DNA of 64,000 nucleotides from Dactylonectria macrodidyma (GCA_020744425.1 JAGMUV010000021.1:310001-374000), one strand, 5' to 3'. Positions 1-11,858 are shown, counted from the stretch's first letter. Program-made: numbers and translations. The notes: generated by a model not told the origin, from the sequence alone.

Positions 1-2
1 GA

Positions 3-3000
3 AGGGAGGATCAAGCTGCATACCGGGAACGGGTGATCGAGTACATAGACAGTGTCTTTACCGAGGTAGGTTCGCCCAACGACCGGGTCAAGCTATCAAT
101 AAGTACGTTCTGACATGTGTAGTAGGACCTCGACGCAGAGGCATCTGCAGGAGTGCGGGCAGGTAGGTCGGTTACTAGCGAGATATCGTCGTTGCTGGAC
201 AACGCGGCCCAGTTCGCCGCATCATTTGAGGAGGAAGCGAACTTCTGCGCTGGCGCCACCCAAGTCCACACGCATAGCCCTACATGTGTGAAATATGCTA
301 TTGGGAGACAGAAGAGGCAGAATCCCTGCAGGTTTGGGGCGCCTTGGCAACTGGTCGAGAAGACCTGCTTCACGGAGGACGGGCTGCTGCGAATCCAGCG
401 CGGCCACAGCCTGGTGAATCGCTGGAACAAGGCGATGGCGGTTGGGTTGCGACACAACCACGACATATCCTTCATCGTGACGAAATGCAAGGGCCTGGCT
501 CTCGTCTATTACGTAACTAACTATGCCACCAAGGTAGAGGATCCGGTGTGGAAGCGCGTGGTGGCAGCTAAGGAACTGTTTCGGCTCCTAGGCGACAGAA
601 CGACAAGGGATCAGCCAAATGACGAGCCGCGCTCGACCGAGAGTGACGGCCTGGAGAACCGAACGCGGCAGTTTCTCCTGCGCGTGGCTAACAGGATCTT
701 CACAGAGCGGGCGTTGTCGCAGGTTGAGGTAGTGGCCCATTTTCAGGGGTATAGCACAGAGCTCACAAGCAGCAACGCCTGGACGTTTCTGAACGTATGC
801 ACCCTGTACTGGCATATATTTAGGCGCTGGTCCCTCCTGCGGCGTGCAGCCGGCGGGGAGGACCTGGAGGAGCCAGTCGAAGAGACGGTCCTGCTGGGGG
901 AAGGCGGACAGAGGATCTCCTTGTTACAGGCGTACCCATACCGCGGCAAGCTTCTCGGAAGTGTGGCTCTGTGCGACTACATGTCGGTAGTCAGGCTGAA
1001 GCGGAAAGGGCAAGGTGTTGCTTGGGGAGAGGTAGAACTCGACAGCTCCTGGCCGCTGTCGAGGTTGTGGGTTCAGGCGCTGCGGCGGCCAGGGCAGCAT
1101 GCAACCATCTGCTTCGACGGGTATCTGAGCATGGATTTCACCGAGGGGGACGACTCTTACTACAGAAGGTACGTAAGACCTGCTACACAGCGGCCCCGGT
1201 GGCTTGTGCAAGCAAACCACAGAAGAATGAAATGGTGAGAAGAGTGCGGAACAGAGAGCTGAGAGCTAACGAAGGGTGTCGCTGGCTTCAGAGCAGCAGT
1301 GCAACATCTTGCCCTCTTTGTCCCATGGCAGGCATTCCTGCGTGAAACGTCCGGCGACATCAACGGCATCTGGGACAGACAAAAGATGCGTCTTTCCAAG
1401 CGCATCTTGTGGCTAGTGGACAACATCCAACTACTGCGGCGGTCGGCCGAGGACGTCGCGCAGGACGCCAAACAATGGGCGGCATTGTCCGGGGAGCTCG
1501 AACCCGCCGCTGACGCGGCGGAATCTAGCAATGCTGTGAGGTACGACACACAGAGCGTAGCATATCGGTCAGATAGCGTCGGGACCGCGACACGTCTTGT
1601 AGACGTACTGAGAAACGCGGTATCTGCGAAGGAGATCACGGCCGGTTCGAAGGAGATCTCCGCAATGCTAGAGCAAATGTACCAGTTCCAAGCGGCAGCT
1701 CTTGGTTCAACGGAGGATCTCCACGGTACGGTCCTCGCCGAGGACGCGACAAGGATCGTTAGCGTCCTAGGAAGGACAGTCTCGGGAGTGGAAACCCCAG
1801 GACAGGAGCAGCTAAGATCCATCAAGGCGCAGCAGACCGGTCTCTCCCGCGAGCGAGAGAAGGCGATTCAGGGAATGCAGAGCGGGTCAGGCGATGGAGT
1901 GGCGGTCCATGGAGCCACGGTGCAGAGCAGGTTTGACGGCCCCGGTCAACAGGACGACCCTTTTGTGGAAGTTGATTGCACATGTCGATCCCCGGGCACG
2001 GCGCCGTCAGCGAGAATCCGGTTCGGCCCGTCCACATCGTTCTGCGAAGTGGGGAGGCAGGTGGCCGAGTCCCTGACCCTCAACCGAAGACAGAGGATTG
2101 CCCTCTGGTTGATCTGCCGCCAACTTGACGAAGTACGACACGACGAGAGCGGCACCCCACAGCTCTGCCTGTTCCTTGGGGGCGAAGGCGGCACCGGAAA
2201 GTCGCGCGTCATCGCGGCCGTCGCCGAGTTGTTCGCCCGTACGGAACAATCCCATCGCCTCCTGGTGACGGCAACCTCCGGCACAGCGGCGGCGAACATC
2301 AACGGAATCACCATCCATTCCGCTTGCAAGTTTTCCAAAGACACGTCCCCCAGAGCCGGCCGGGCCGGAGACCCAGACGGCTTCACAACGTCTGGCTCAG
2401 CAGGCCTCCGGATTGACGGACAGACCAAGATGGACTGGCAGGAGAAGTACATCCTGATCATAGATGAGGTCAGCATGCTGGGCGTGCGGACACTCTACGC
2501 CGTCAACGAACAGCTCTGCAGGCTCCGGGAGTCTAACCGAGACTTCGGTGGCATCCCGGTGGTCGTCTTTTGCGGGGACTTCCATCAGTTCCGTCCCGTG
2601 CAGGAGAGATCGATTCTCCTCCCCAGCTCGATTGTTCCGTGGGAGGGAGATCATGGTTTCAGTCCAGAGCAGCGGCGACAACACGACGTAGCTCACGCCT
2701 TGTGGGGGAAGTTCACCACGGTGGTAATGCTAAACGAGCAAGTCCGTGCCGCGCAAGATCCACGACTACGCGGCCTGCTGACGCGCATTCGACAAGGAGT
2801 TCAGGACCAGTCAGACGTGGAGTACCTGAACAACACCTGCTACCAGGAAGGCAGGCGGATCCCATGGGAGTCAGGAATCACGGTGGTCACGCCGCTCAAT
2901 AGGAATCGCTGGAACCTGAACATGGAGGCGACGATTGCTTTCCAGAGGCAATGGCAGGCCCCGCTCCGCATCTTTGTTTCTGAGCACAAGTGGAAAGATG

Positions 3001-3710
3001 GCGAGCCGACGGAGGAGGAAGCCTTGATGATGTTAGGCCACAGCGATGACAGCGCAATCCCGGTGCCTGCCGTCTTCATGTTCGTTCCCGGCATGCCCGT
3101 CGTTGTAAACCACAACACCCACCAAGGTCTGAAGCTAGTCAACGGCGCCACCTATACGGCGATGGATGTCGTCCCCGACAGGGGGCGCCCGGGTCATCGG
3201 ATCAATAGCAATACCGTACTCCACTTCGGTCCGCCGGCGGGGATCGTGCTGGCGTCGGAGACGACGAGGGACTTCCGCTTCGTGGGCATGCCGCCTGGCA
3301 CTATCCTCCTAACGCCCATCAGCGCCAAAATAGAGTGCCAGAGAAAGCGGCCATGGCAACAGCACGACGTCTCCCGCAGGGGGCTGCCATGCGCAGCCGC
3401 GTTTGCGTGTACAGACTACAAGGTGCAGGCAAGAACATTAGACCGCGTGGCGCTGGAACTGCGGGGGACGAGAACGACCAATATCGACGGTCAGGCAGTG
3501 CCGAGCACGTGCGACCCCTACAGCCTCTACGTGCAGCTATCGCGGTGCAAGTCGCTAGACGGCATCATGCTCCTGTCTAAGGCGCGGGAGCGGGACTTCA
3601 TCGGGAACACGGTGCCAGAGGAGATGGCCCAGGCAGAACAGAGGCTGGAGCAATTGAGCGAAGAGACGATTCGGGCAGTGGAGTCATGGGACTGGCTGGA
3701 AGACGATTGA
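3..3710 (+). CDS. Helitron replicase-helicase (RepHel), 3' part; 5' end outside window
   Basis: Catalyses rolling-circle transposition of a Helitron. I read three exons, 3-65, 126-1168 and 1292-3710 (about 1,174 residues visible), separated by introns of 60 and 123 nt. Both introns have GT...AG borders and CTGAC/CTAAC branch points, and both are multiples of three. The first part carries Helitron Rep-region sequence (EEEANFC, QVHTHS, YYVTNYATK). The C-terminal half is a Pif1-type SF1 helicase: Walker A GGEGGTGKSR near residue 665, Walker B IIDEVSMLG near 757, GDFHQFRPV near 796, and a late YVQLSRCKSL motif near 1114. The reading frame is clean apart from the introns, so this copy may be recently active. 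The Rep catalytic tyrosines would lie left of base 1. The splice sites are inferred; the helicase assignment is firm. Confidence 0.88.
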
Positions 3711-4021
3711 AAAGAGGTAAATGAAGGGGAAAAAAGGGAGAGAAAAAAGCGAAAAGAGGAAATACGCTGGTTGCGTCTAAAAGTGAATGCACTTTTGATA
3801 CCCTGTGACGTTGACGTTTTTCAGATCCAAGAACGCACAAGCAGACAGACGTGCGGACTGACGCGCGGACTTGACACCAAGTCACGTGAGACCACACACC
3901 CTAAATGGGAAGGAGCTGGACCTATGAGAGCGAATGAGTCACGTGACTTTGCGTCAGTGGTGTTGGCTGAGCCCCTCTTTTCCCCGCGCCCGTCCTCTAA
4001 GACCCTTTCGTTCCTCAAGGC
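3711..4021. other. Helitron 3' non-coding region
   Basis: Purine-rich stretch just after the helicase stop (runs of GGGAAAAAAGGG), then a region with several CACGTGA-like words. No gene is supported. It leads directly into the palindromic repeat at 4022-4139, so it is probably the subterminal part of the Helitron. Confidence 0.4.
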
Positions 4022-4139
4022 ACTTCGTACCTCGTTCCTCAAGGCATGTGATAGATTTCCTCTTTAGGCAAGCGGATTTTTTAACACAGGGGACGCAAAC
4101 TGCACACAGTTTGCCCAGGGGAGCCTTGAGGAACGAAGT
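4022..4139. repeat. Palindromic repeat, copy 1 (candidate Helitron terminus)
   Basis: Begins ACTTCGTACCTCGTTCCTCA and ends with the complementary CCTTGAGGAACGAAGT. An inner pair, GCAAACTG and CAGTTTGC, can form a second hairpin. It lies about 310 bp after the RepHel stop codon. The outer arms recur at 7114-7193, and half of the structure recurs inverted at 46820-46870. That pattern fits mobile-element termini, and Helitron/Helentron ends often carry hairpins, but the family link is inferred from position only. Confidence 0.6.
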
Positions 4140-5244
4140 TAAAGACGAAAATGGGCTAATGGCATAAAGTAAAATTTATTATATTATTTTAAGCTCCTGT
4201 AAAGTGAAAATTGGATAAAGGAGCAAGATCGGCAGCTCTGCTACTATGGCGTTGTTCTAAGCTCGACTGCGAGGTGTGATTGGCATGTCAGGACTATGAA
4301 ACGAAAACCAAGTCTTCATAAATTGATGGATTCACTAGCTACGCTAAAAGTTCAGGGTGCCCGCTTATTGCTATAGCTAGGATTAATCCGATACATAATC
4401 CAACATAAATCATTACAAAAAAAACCTTAATAGCGATTCGCGCTGAGCCATATCACGATTAGAGGCATGAAGGCCAACTCATTCGATGGTAAAGGAAGAT
4501 ATAGACTCTATTTTTTTCCCCCCACACGCGAGCACAGCGACGTGCCCAGTACAATCCTTGAGAGGAATCGGACGCACTTAGTCGCGTCAATATTTGGGAC
4601 ATCCATGGTTTGAGCTTGTAAAGGGGAATGACCGTCAAGGGAAATGTGGCGGTCGGCAGTGCACTCGAATTCGGATCCGTGATGAGTACTCTGGGAAGGA
4701 GTGCGGGTTTCACTTAGCTCCTCGACAAGCAGGAGTTTAGACCAAATGGACAATGTACCTACAAGAGTCCTTCGTAGGCATGGGAATCTGAATGATACAT
4801 GCTTACCCTGATTGTTATCGATCCTCTTTCCCCGCACGAGGAATCATATGAGTCATGAAGGAAGAGCGGATAACATGACTCCGACCAGTCATCTTGCACA
4901 GGGGAACCGCACCTGGTGGGGCGGAAGGAAGAGTAGGTGGGATCGAGCGGCGTTGGACCTCCGATTTAGACTTGGTCTTGCACATGCTCATCACGGAGTT
5001 AATGCCTGAATTTCCGGTCAACCAATAATATAAACACCACAGCCCGAAGACTTGCCGGCATAGACCCGGTGCCCAATAAGCAACACCCCAGCCAGCTTCG
5101 ATTACTTGTAGAGATGTCCGAAGTGAGAAGTCTAACGGTGGAGGCCGAACAGCAGCTAACTCTCAGGAGTTCTGAAGCTTCTAAAGAATTCGATTTCATA
5201 CTTAATAAATGTCAGCTCGGGGAAATGTAAAGCCTCAAGATAGG
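4140..5244. other. Intergenic, no gene supported
   Basis: AT-rich first half with stop codons in all frames, followed by ordinary promoter-like sequence before the SDR gene. Short open frames here have no recognisable motif. Confidence 0.5.
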
Positions 5245-5252
5245 TATAAAAA
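5245..5252 (+). promoter_or_regulatory. TATA box of the SDR gene
   Basis: TATAAAAA lies 134 bp upstream of the chosen ATG at 5379, followed by a CT-rich leader (CTCCTCACTC, CTTCTCCGTC), a common fungal core-promoter arrangement. Inferred from sequence only. Confidence 0.5.
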
Positions 5253-5378
5253 GGCCGTGTCAGGGTCGAGAAACGACGGCCTTCTCAGAACAAATATCCA
5301 TTCGAGTCTCCTCACTCAAGTCTATTCTCCTTGAGCCCTTCTCCGTCCAGGCAATCGATAGTTCTTCCAATCAATAAC

Positions 5379-6098
5379 ATGCCCACCTACGTTATCACAG
5401 GTGCTCGTGCCGGCATCGGCCTGGAGTGCACCCGTCAGCTCTCGACTTCGCTTCATAACACTATTGTGGCCGTCGTTCGAGACATCACTGCCGACCTAAC
5501 AGACCTGAACAGCCTTCTTGCTGCATCCGATGCAAGGGCTCAAGTCCACATTGTTGAAGGCAACCTTGCCTCACCAGAGTCCCTGGGCACTCTCACGTCA
5601 CGTCTTCCGCAGGGTCTCAAGGTTGATGTCTTGATTCAGAATGCCGCGATACTTCTTCCCGTTGCTCGCACTGAGACCGCCCTATCCTTGACTATTGGTA
5701 GCATGAATGCCCATTTCGCGACAAACGTCATTGGCCCGACTCTGCTTCTACAGGCGTTGGCGCCACTCCTCGCGCCGGGGGCGGTTGTTGCTAACATCAG
5801 TTCTGGGGTTGGGAGCATGACTCAGATTTCTGACGGCCGGGTCAACGCAGAGTATCCTGCTTATAGTATCAGCAAGGCGGCGCTGAATATGCTGACTGTG
5901 CATCAAGCCGCCGAGCTCAAGGGCAAGGCGATTGTGGTATGCGTTGCCCCCGGGCATGTAAAGACCCAGATGGGAGGCCCAACTGCAAAAATGGAAGTGG
6001 TGGACAGCGCGAGCAATGTGCTACGGACGTTGTCGACGTTGGAAAATAAAGACACCGGGAAATTCCTATATTATGATGGAACCTCTAAGCCATGGTGA
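5379..6098 (+). CDS. Short-chain dehydrogenase/reductase (239 aa)
   Basis: NAD(P)-dependent oxidoreductase of the classical SDR family, probably cytosolic; the substrate is unknown. The N-terminal cofactor motif TGARAGIG is at residues 7-14, an NAA segment (IQNAAIL) follows, the catalytic serine region is NISSGVG, and the active-site YSISK (YxxxK) is near residue 165. Length is normal for a classical SDR. The ATG at 5379 is chosen because it starts directly before the first beta strand (MPTYVITGA) and lies 134 bp after a TATA box; the open frame runs further upstream but without ATG support. No intron is needed. It resembles small fungal SDRs of the carbonyl-reductase/sniffer type. Confidence 0.88.
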   Translation: MPTYVITGARAGIGLECTRQLSTSLHNTIVAVVRDITADLTDLNSLLAASDARAQVHIVEGNLASPESLGTLTSRLPQGLKVDVLIQNAAILLPVARTETALSLTIGSMNAHFATNVIGPTLLLQALAPLLAPGAVVANISSGVGSMTQISDGRVNAEYPAYSISKAALNMLTVHQAAELKGKAIVVCVAPGHVKTQMGGPTAKMEVVDSASNVLRTLSTLENKDTGKFLYYDGTSKPW

Positions 6099-6433
6099 AG
6101 TCCTCAATACTACACTGGCGGAGCTGTACGATCTTGATGATCGCATTAGAGATCTCTTTTCATTTCTATGAGGCATAGGATATTACAAACTTTCTCGCAC
6201 TATCACCAGGCTAGGACCAGGTATCTTGCGTTATATGAGGGATCTCAATATGTCGGTGATCTTACTCGGGATGTCTGCCCACACTCGGGATTAATGGCTC
6301 GGCACGCCGTGTTGAGGTTTAGACAGGACTAGTCTATCACTAAACTTGCGAGTTATCCCATCACACCCCCTCAGAAAATCCCGGTAATAGGCCCCGTATA
6401 TGGCGCACCTCTCCATTAACCCATTCGAATCTG
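6099..6433. other. Intergenic between SDR and GPCR remnant
   Basis: No coding frame or motif found. I looked here for upstream transmembrane exons of the GPCR fragment and saw none. Confidence 0.4.
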
Positions 6434-6829
6434 GTGAGTGTTAATGCCCAAAACTACGACGTGAACAACGCGGCTTGGGGATACACGAAGCGCACCATTC
6501 TTTTCTTCACTGTGCTTCTCATCACATTACTCCCGTCCAGCGCCAACCGAGTGTGCTCGTTCGTCCACTATGGGAGCACCTACGCGCCGCTAAAGTACAT
6601 AGGCGCCTTCGTTCTTCCCCTCCAAGGCTTCTGGAACATTGCATTCTACATCGTCACTTCCTTGGGAGCCTGCAAGAACCTGATGAATGATCTTCAGAAC
6701 GGCAGGCGGCCGGATGCAGCGGAACTGGCAGAGGGTATACGGCTGCAAGACGGTCAGCAGCGCACCTCGCACAGCCCCCCGTCCGGATCCCCGCTTAGAC
6801 CCTCGAAGAGCTACGAAACGGAGAGATGA
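6434..6829 (+). pseudogene. C-terminal fragment of a fungal GPCR (secretin/cAMP-receptor-like)
   Basis: The frame encodes two hydrophobic segments near the end of a seven-helix receptor: one around FFTVLLITLLPSSANRV and one around YIGAFVLPLQGFWNIAFYIV, followed by a polar cytoplasmic tail. The helix 6/7 pattern (LLPSSANRV, PLQGFWN) is typical of fungal family-2/cAMP-like GPCRs. There is no ATG at the start of the frame and no upstream exons with helices 1-5, so I treat it as a truncated relic. A GTGAGT at 6434 could be an old splice donor. Confidence 0.55.
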
Positions 6830-7113
6830 CGGAGCTCGCTCAGCGGAGATCACTCCGATGACGAGAGGCGGAAGTCTTGAAATATTATGGATACGATGTT
6901 GGGTAATTGGGTCAGAGGTTGTTGAGACTGCATGACTAAGAAGGTCCTCTTTCGTTCATGTTGTGTGAGAAGCAAGGCGTTGCGGAAAAAGATAAGACAG
7001 CACGACGGGTTTGGTCAGGCGCCGAGGCACGGGTTTTAATGGCGAAACTTTTGATTGGAAGAGTCAGGTGATTTTGAGGCCCGGAAAAAGATGGCGGCAG
7101 AAAACCTTTCGTC
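6830..7113. other. Spacer before palindromic repeat copy 2
   Basis: No gene supported. The last ~10 bp before the repeat (CCTTTCGTCACTTCG) resemble the sequence before copy 1. Confidence 0.35.
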
Positions 7114-7193
7114 ACTTCGTACCTCGTTCCTCAAGTCATATAGGAGAGGCAAACCGGTCATGGTTTGCGCAAAGGAGCCTTGAGGAACGAAGT
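7114..7193. repeat. Palindromic repeat, copy 2
   Basis: Outer arms ACTTCGTACCTCGTTCCTCA and CCTTGAGGAACGAAGT match copy 1; the inner hairpin is GGCAAACCGG/GGTTTGC. The middle differs from copy 1, so the shared parts are the arms and the hairpin stem. Confidence 0.65.
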
Positions 7194-8538
7194 TGGCTAT
7201 AGCCGATTTCCCTTTCCTTCATCAACTCTGATCAAACTTAGGGTAAGGACAGGCCCTGTACAGTACGAAGGTTGCAAACAAAGAAAGAAAAAAAAAGCTC
7301 AAGAGGTCAGATTGACCAGAGGCTTGGCTGAAAATTGCATGTTAATTTCAGCCGCACGACTGAACTGCCCTCCCCTCCTCTTTTCCATTACAAGAAGTAC
7401 TCCAATTTGTGGCTTGGGCGTGAGCGCGCAGTAGCAACTACCGAAACCAAAATGGCCAATAGCACGTCCTGCCGCTAGTTTATGGCAGACAGATACGTTT
7501 CCCACCAACAAGTGGCTTATATAACACATCCACACATCGAACCCTGGGTAAGACAGGCTATTACTGGTCAACTCTTGATGCCATTGCAGAAGTATTGTCT
7601 GTGCACGGAGTGTCTCACCCACCATCCAGCTTTGCAACTCCGTGTGTCCAATAACTTAGCAGCGATAAGCCATGCGGCTTGGCAGGATGACAGCTGCGCC
7701 CGGCCTGAGTGCCGCCACGGCCATGAACGGAGTTCCATGGGATGCAGCTTGGCACGATTGCGTCGGGCTGGGATTTGAGTGGACGAACGATGCACCTCCA
7801 CGATGAACCTCTCCTTTCGGAATGGCACATATCGTTTGCCCAGTCCATTGCGTGACAAATGCCTGCATGCGGGACAGTGACCACAACGTGGGTCGGGTCT
7901 CAATCCTCCCGAGGACCCCACCAACACATTCGAGAACAGAGCCTCATGAGTGTACCAACGCAGAGTCCCAGCCTGATTTCAACTGCTCAACATTGTACAA
8001 AAGACGAGTCGAGCATCCGTTTCTATGTCGGGAAGCAGCCGCACAGCTGACGGCCAGGCGACGGCAAACACCGGGTCAAATTTCCCTCGGGTGATTCCAC
8101 CAATACAGTTTCGACTGTGCCACGGGCCAGACCATTCGTGAGATTTTTCCCGCTACCTCCTTCCCGCGCTGCCTCCATGATTGGCCTTCATCGAGGTAAC
8201 CAACCTGCCACATTTATCGGGGCATGCATTGCCGACCACGAATCAAAGCAGCATCTGCCTGCCCTTTGCCTGAAGCTGCCTCAGGCATGCGCACAAGACA
8301 GCCTCACTCCGGTTGGTTGGCCGCTCTGTGGACGTCGCTGACAGCTCACTCGCCCGCGCTGCAGAATGATGTGGCACCCCCTTGGAATCATCTCTGCTCG
8401 AAGACTGATCGTCTTCGCGCATACCCAATCTCTCCCGATTCTTCGAGCTGCGTGGCGTCCCTACATGTGTCAGGCTGGGTGGTATGCCTCCTCCTCTCCA
8501 ATCAGTCACAAGTACTAACACATCATCCTTAAGTTCAG
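7194..8538. other. Unassigned stretch upstream of the DUF3435 fragment
   Basis: Several overlapping short frames on both strands, none with a recognisable domain or convincing start. A TACTAAC branch-point word at 8513-8519 followed by TTCAG at 8534-8538 suggests the end of an intron. A possible donor is GGTATGCC at 8481-8488, but the exon upstream of it does not look like the known family. Confidence 0.3.
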
Positions 8539-9930
8539 GGACCCGCCAAGGCCTAAACGACCACAAACCTCAGTTCGGACGACAGCTAAGAAATCAATAC
8601 TCAAAATTCCAGTCTTCCGCCGGTACCGTGGTGGTACTCTTTCAGCAGACGAGGCAATGCTGGCTTCTAAGCTCAGCGAGGATATTGGCCGGCAGAGCCT
8701 TGACTCGGGACATGAGAAACGATGGACGCCTAGATTTGCTCGAAGAGGCGCTAGGAATGCTGCCAATGGTACGTACTGTTTGCCGCCTCCGTTCCCTATG
8801 GCGGGCAGAAACCACTACGCTAGTTAGACGTTTGAAACGACTCTGTACTGATTGAATACCTTGCTGCAGGCGATGCTCCAGACTCTGTCCGCGACCAGTT
8901 CATGCGCCACGACCTTCGATTCGTCACCTTCCATCAAACTTACCTGAATGAAATCGTTAACTTCGACATCCAGAATGCTTTCTTAGAGGAAGAAAAAAAA
9001 ACTCAGTTATTCCGCATGTTCGCCTATGTCAGCCTCACTCGTGATCCTCGCGCCACTGCGGATATGGTTCCTCCAGAAGTGTGGGACAACGTCGAGCCCG
9101 ACCCAGAGATTGTCGAGCTGGAAGAGGAACGGGCACGACTCAAGCAGGGCAACTACCGAATCGAAGGCTGTGAGCCTGAGCAGCAGATCCGAAGGCTCAC
9201 CAACAAGATCCGTACGAAGCGTGCGCAACGTGAGAAGCGCATTGTGAGAGAATATCGCGAGGATTATTTCTATCACCGCCCAACCTGGGACATTGAGAGA
9301 CAAGCGAGCGGAGAAGAGGAGGACGACGAGGGAGAACTTGTGGAACCTGTGATCGACCTGGCTATTCCAGAACGCGCAAGACTTGCGGAGATTCTATGCA
9401 ATCAATCTGCTGATTGGACGGAAGAGGAGGCTTATCGACGAAGAATCGAGGTGATCGATTTAATGGTAGCCCTGTGCGACAAGAGGGAGACAGTCAAGCG
9501 CGATCGCATCAGGCTCAGGACGAAAGCCAACCCGCCTGTTAAGTCCGAGTCGCCTGAACCAGAGGCCAAATTCGAGCCCAATCCCGACCCTTTTCCCCTT
9601 CTCATGCAAGCAACGCAATGCCCTGATTGTGTTGGCAATACTCGACTCACTCTTGAAGAGCGCGCCTTTACATACTGCCGACCGACTGTCATGAACGACC
9701 ACTTCGATGACCAGCATCTGGCTAGGCGCAAGCAGGCTGAGCAGAGCGGCGAGACGATCCGATATGAGCATCCCAAGTGCAAAAATGTCAGACTCCAACA
9801 TTTAGACCACTTCCAGAGCCATGTTCAGAGGGTTCATAGTGTCACCCTGCGGACGTCAAGTCAAGTGAAGCAGAGGCGACAGCGCAAGGTAAGGCGCCGC
9901 CAGATTGTCAGGGGAAAGCGGCCACAGTAG
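8539..9930 (+). pseudogene. DUF3435 / FluG-domain protein, C-terminal part (tyrosine-recombinase-like)
   Basis: Two exons, 8539-8768 and 8870-9930, joined across a 101-nt GTACGT...CAG intron that restores the family sequence ARNAANG/DAPDSVRDQ. The first exon carries PVFRRYRGG and an ARRGARN motif; the second has MRHDLRFVTFHQTYLNE, in which the H and Y positions fit the end of a tyrosine-recombinase catalytic domain, then DIQNAFLEEE and SLTRDPRA. A long charged region (EELEEERARL-type) and two CxxC/H-rich finger-like motifs (QCPDC...HFDDQH; HPKCKN...HVQRVH) end the protein. DUF3435 includes the captains of Starship elements. The N-terminal half is missing or unrecognisable, so this is probably a relic; the family call is firm. 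Confidence 0.72.
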
Positions 9931-10410
9931 GATAGGACCTAGAGATAGAACGGCCAGAGCCAAAGTCTCTTCCTCCATGCCATAGATTCAGTAGAAGCAG
10001 CCTGTGCTGGAATAGAATGCATCAAGGAAAGGAGTCAAGGTGTTTTCCGTGAGTTTGACCCAAGGTGACAATGGTCGGTATAGGAAGTGAAGTAGTTCAC
10101 GACAGGCCGTTGAATTTTGCCAGCCCGTTCTAAAATGTCCATTTTCTCTTTGAGCCAACGCCCTGGACACTTGAACGAGAACCTGGATGTCCACGTCGAT
10201 ACTCTACTATCCCAAATTCTCCCATGTGCCTATCCCCGGCTTCACGAGGGTGTATCTCTCGCCATCTTTTTTCCAGTAACTCTTCTTGGTTTGTACAGTA
10301 CCTGAACAAGAATCAATCCACTTTGTTCAATTCCGTGGTGACAGCGGGCGTAATCACCTCTTCTTCTGAGACAAGCGACAATACGTCCGCCCCGGCAATA
10401 CGTGATAAAC
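9931..10410. other. Convergent intergenic region
   Basis: Lies between the 3' ends of the DUF3435 fragment (+) and the next gene (-). No gene supported. The reverse-strand gene could have a further small exon here, because GGTTAGTGAGG near its end resembles a splice donor. Confidence 0.35.
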
Positions 10411-11315
10411 TTAAAGAGTAGGATATGGCACAGAGCCGTCACGGTAGTAATGTGTGAATAGTTCCTCACTAACCTGCGCCTCCTTCCCATCGGGCTTGAT
10501 CCATTTGAAGTGATCCCGGCTCAGTCGAATTTCGCCTACGCTAGGCGGAAGCACCACCACAAAGTCCACAATCTCCCGCGACTGTGCCACCTTCCTTAGC
10601 GGCTCTAGGTACTTGTCTAACGATACGCGCCAGCCCCCATGCCCGGTTGGCTCTGGATCAGAGAGCACGACTCGGATGTGCTTCAGGCCAACGAGACTCG
10701 TGAGCTCGCGAGACAGGAGGTCCATCTTGCCTTGCACCATCTCTGTCGGGTCGACGCGGAACATTGGGATGTCTTCCCATGTGAGATGGATGTGCAGCGA
10801 TTGGATCTCTCCACGGAGGTCTGGTGTGAGTTGGCCTGTGAAGGCGTGGAGTCGATGCAGGGCCTTGAAGTGGAACGGCGTGGCGCCGTACAGGAATGGA
10901 AGCACCTCGTAATGCCTATTGGATTCAGTCAAAACGACAAGACCCAAATGAGATGTGTCGGGACTCACATTTTCCGACACGTTTGTAGGAGCCTCAGAAG
11001 ATCACCAACTCCAGTAATCGGCCGCTTCACGCATCCAACTCCAGCAAGATACGTCGATATCGCGTCATTTTCCCCAACTTTCGGTCCCGATTCCGCCTCA
11101 CCGACAAACGGGTTCCTGACGCCACTGCACACATGAGCGAAGCGGAACTTGCCCACCACGATATTCTTGTCCGTCGTATGCTCCACGATCTGGATGAACT
11201 CATGATTAGTGGAATGAGCCACCTCTTCGAAGATCAGGAGCCGGATTTCGCGTGGCAAGCGGGTGAAGAATAGAGACTCTTCCTTGGGATCCGGGTCTGC
11301 TGAGGAGTCGTTCAT
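10411..11315 (-). CDS. Hypothetical protein with F-box/2EXR-like N-terminus (283 aa)
   Basis: Reverse-strand gene with exons 11315-10969 and 10915-10411 separated by a 53-nt intron (GTGAGT, branch TTGACTGA, acceptor AATAG). Splicing turns TCRKM into TCRKMHYEVLPFLYGATPFHF, the characteristic continuation of the large fungal family that begins LPxEIRxxIFE (here LPREIRLLIFEEVAH, residues 20-34) and runs to LLQTCR..Y..VLPLLYG. These proteins resemble F-box/DUF7730/2EXR domain proteins; a role in ubiquitin-ligase substrate binding is only an inference. The ATG at 11315 gives a short acidic leader before the domain. Spliced length is an exact multiple of three. Confidence 0.68.
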
Positions 11316-11617
11316 GGATGGTCTCGACGAAACTCACTTGCGGCCGGTGACGGCTGAGCGATATTGGCGGGTATGGTTGAAGACAACTCCTTTTAGCGGG
11401 TTGGGGTGGGGTGTGTGTCAGTCTATTGGACAGGGGTCGGAGATGGCATCCGTAAATTGATGAGAATTATCTAAGGAGCAAGAACTCAGTGACAAGATGC
11501 ACTGAGTCATGCAGCCCTATATACACCAATGAAAGCATTGCCTGTTTAGGCAGGAGCAGCTGCCTGCACTAGCCGTCACACATTGATCGCAATAAGCGGG
11601 TGGCCCTAGGCTAAAGG
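11316..11617. other. Left flank of the RIPped transposon, with tRNA-like half site
   Basis: Contains GCAGCTGCC-type inverted words and, at about 11597-11617, GCGGGTGGCCCTAGGC, which could form a tRNA acceptor stem with TGCCCGC near 16798-16804 on the far side of the transposon. No protein gene. Confidence 0.4.
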
Positions 11618-11623
11618 CTGGAG
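11618..11623. repeat. Target-site duplication CTGGAG, left copy
   Basis: CTGGAG directly abuts the terminal inverted repeat and is repeated as CTGGAG at 16778-16783 on the other side. Confidence 0.75.
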
Positions 11624-11858
11624 TACGGCAGGCGATAGGGGTCACTGTTGCAAAACCCCCAAAATCACCACGCAGGTGCCAAATTAGGTTAGAGCCATAT
11701 TCGCGCTGACCCGCAGTACATTGGCCTAGGTACCTTAGCTTGAATTTCTTGATTTTTGCGAGTGATAGGGAAGATACAGTCGCCGCAGCGAGCCTGCAGC
11801 GGACTAGCAGATTGCATTTCTATTCTATTCAAAGCGGCATTAAGCTTTATGCCCCTTC

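Noticed and set aside
11..490. Reverse-strand frame of 159 codons over the start of the Helitron gene
   Set aside because: Shadow frame opposite conserved Helitron coding sequence; no motif.
4022..4139. Palindromic repeats as CRISPR repeats or rho-independent terminators
   Set aside because: Only three widely spaced copies with unlike loops in a fungal genome; no array or spacer structure.
8484..8855. 123-codon plus frame overlapping the first DUF3435 exon
   Set aside because: The conserved DUF3435 sequence lies in a different frame here and splices to the next exon; this frame reads through the intron.
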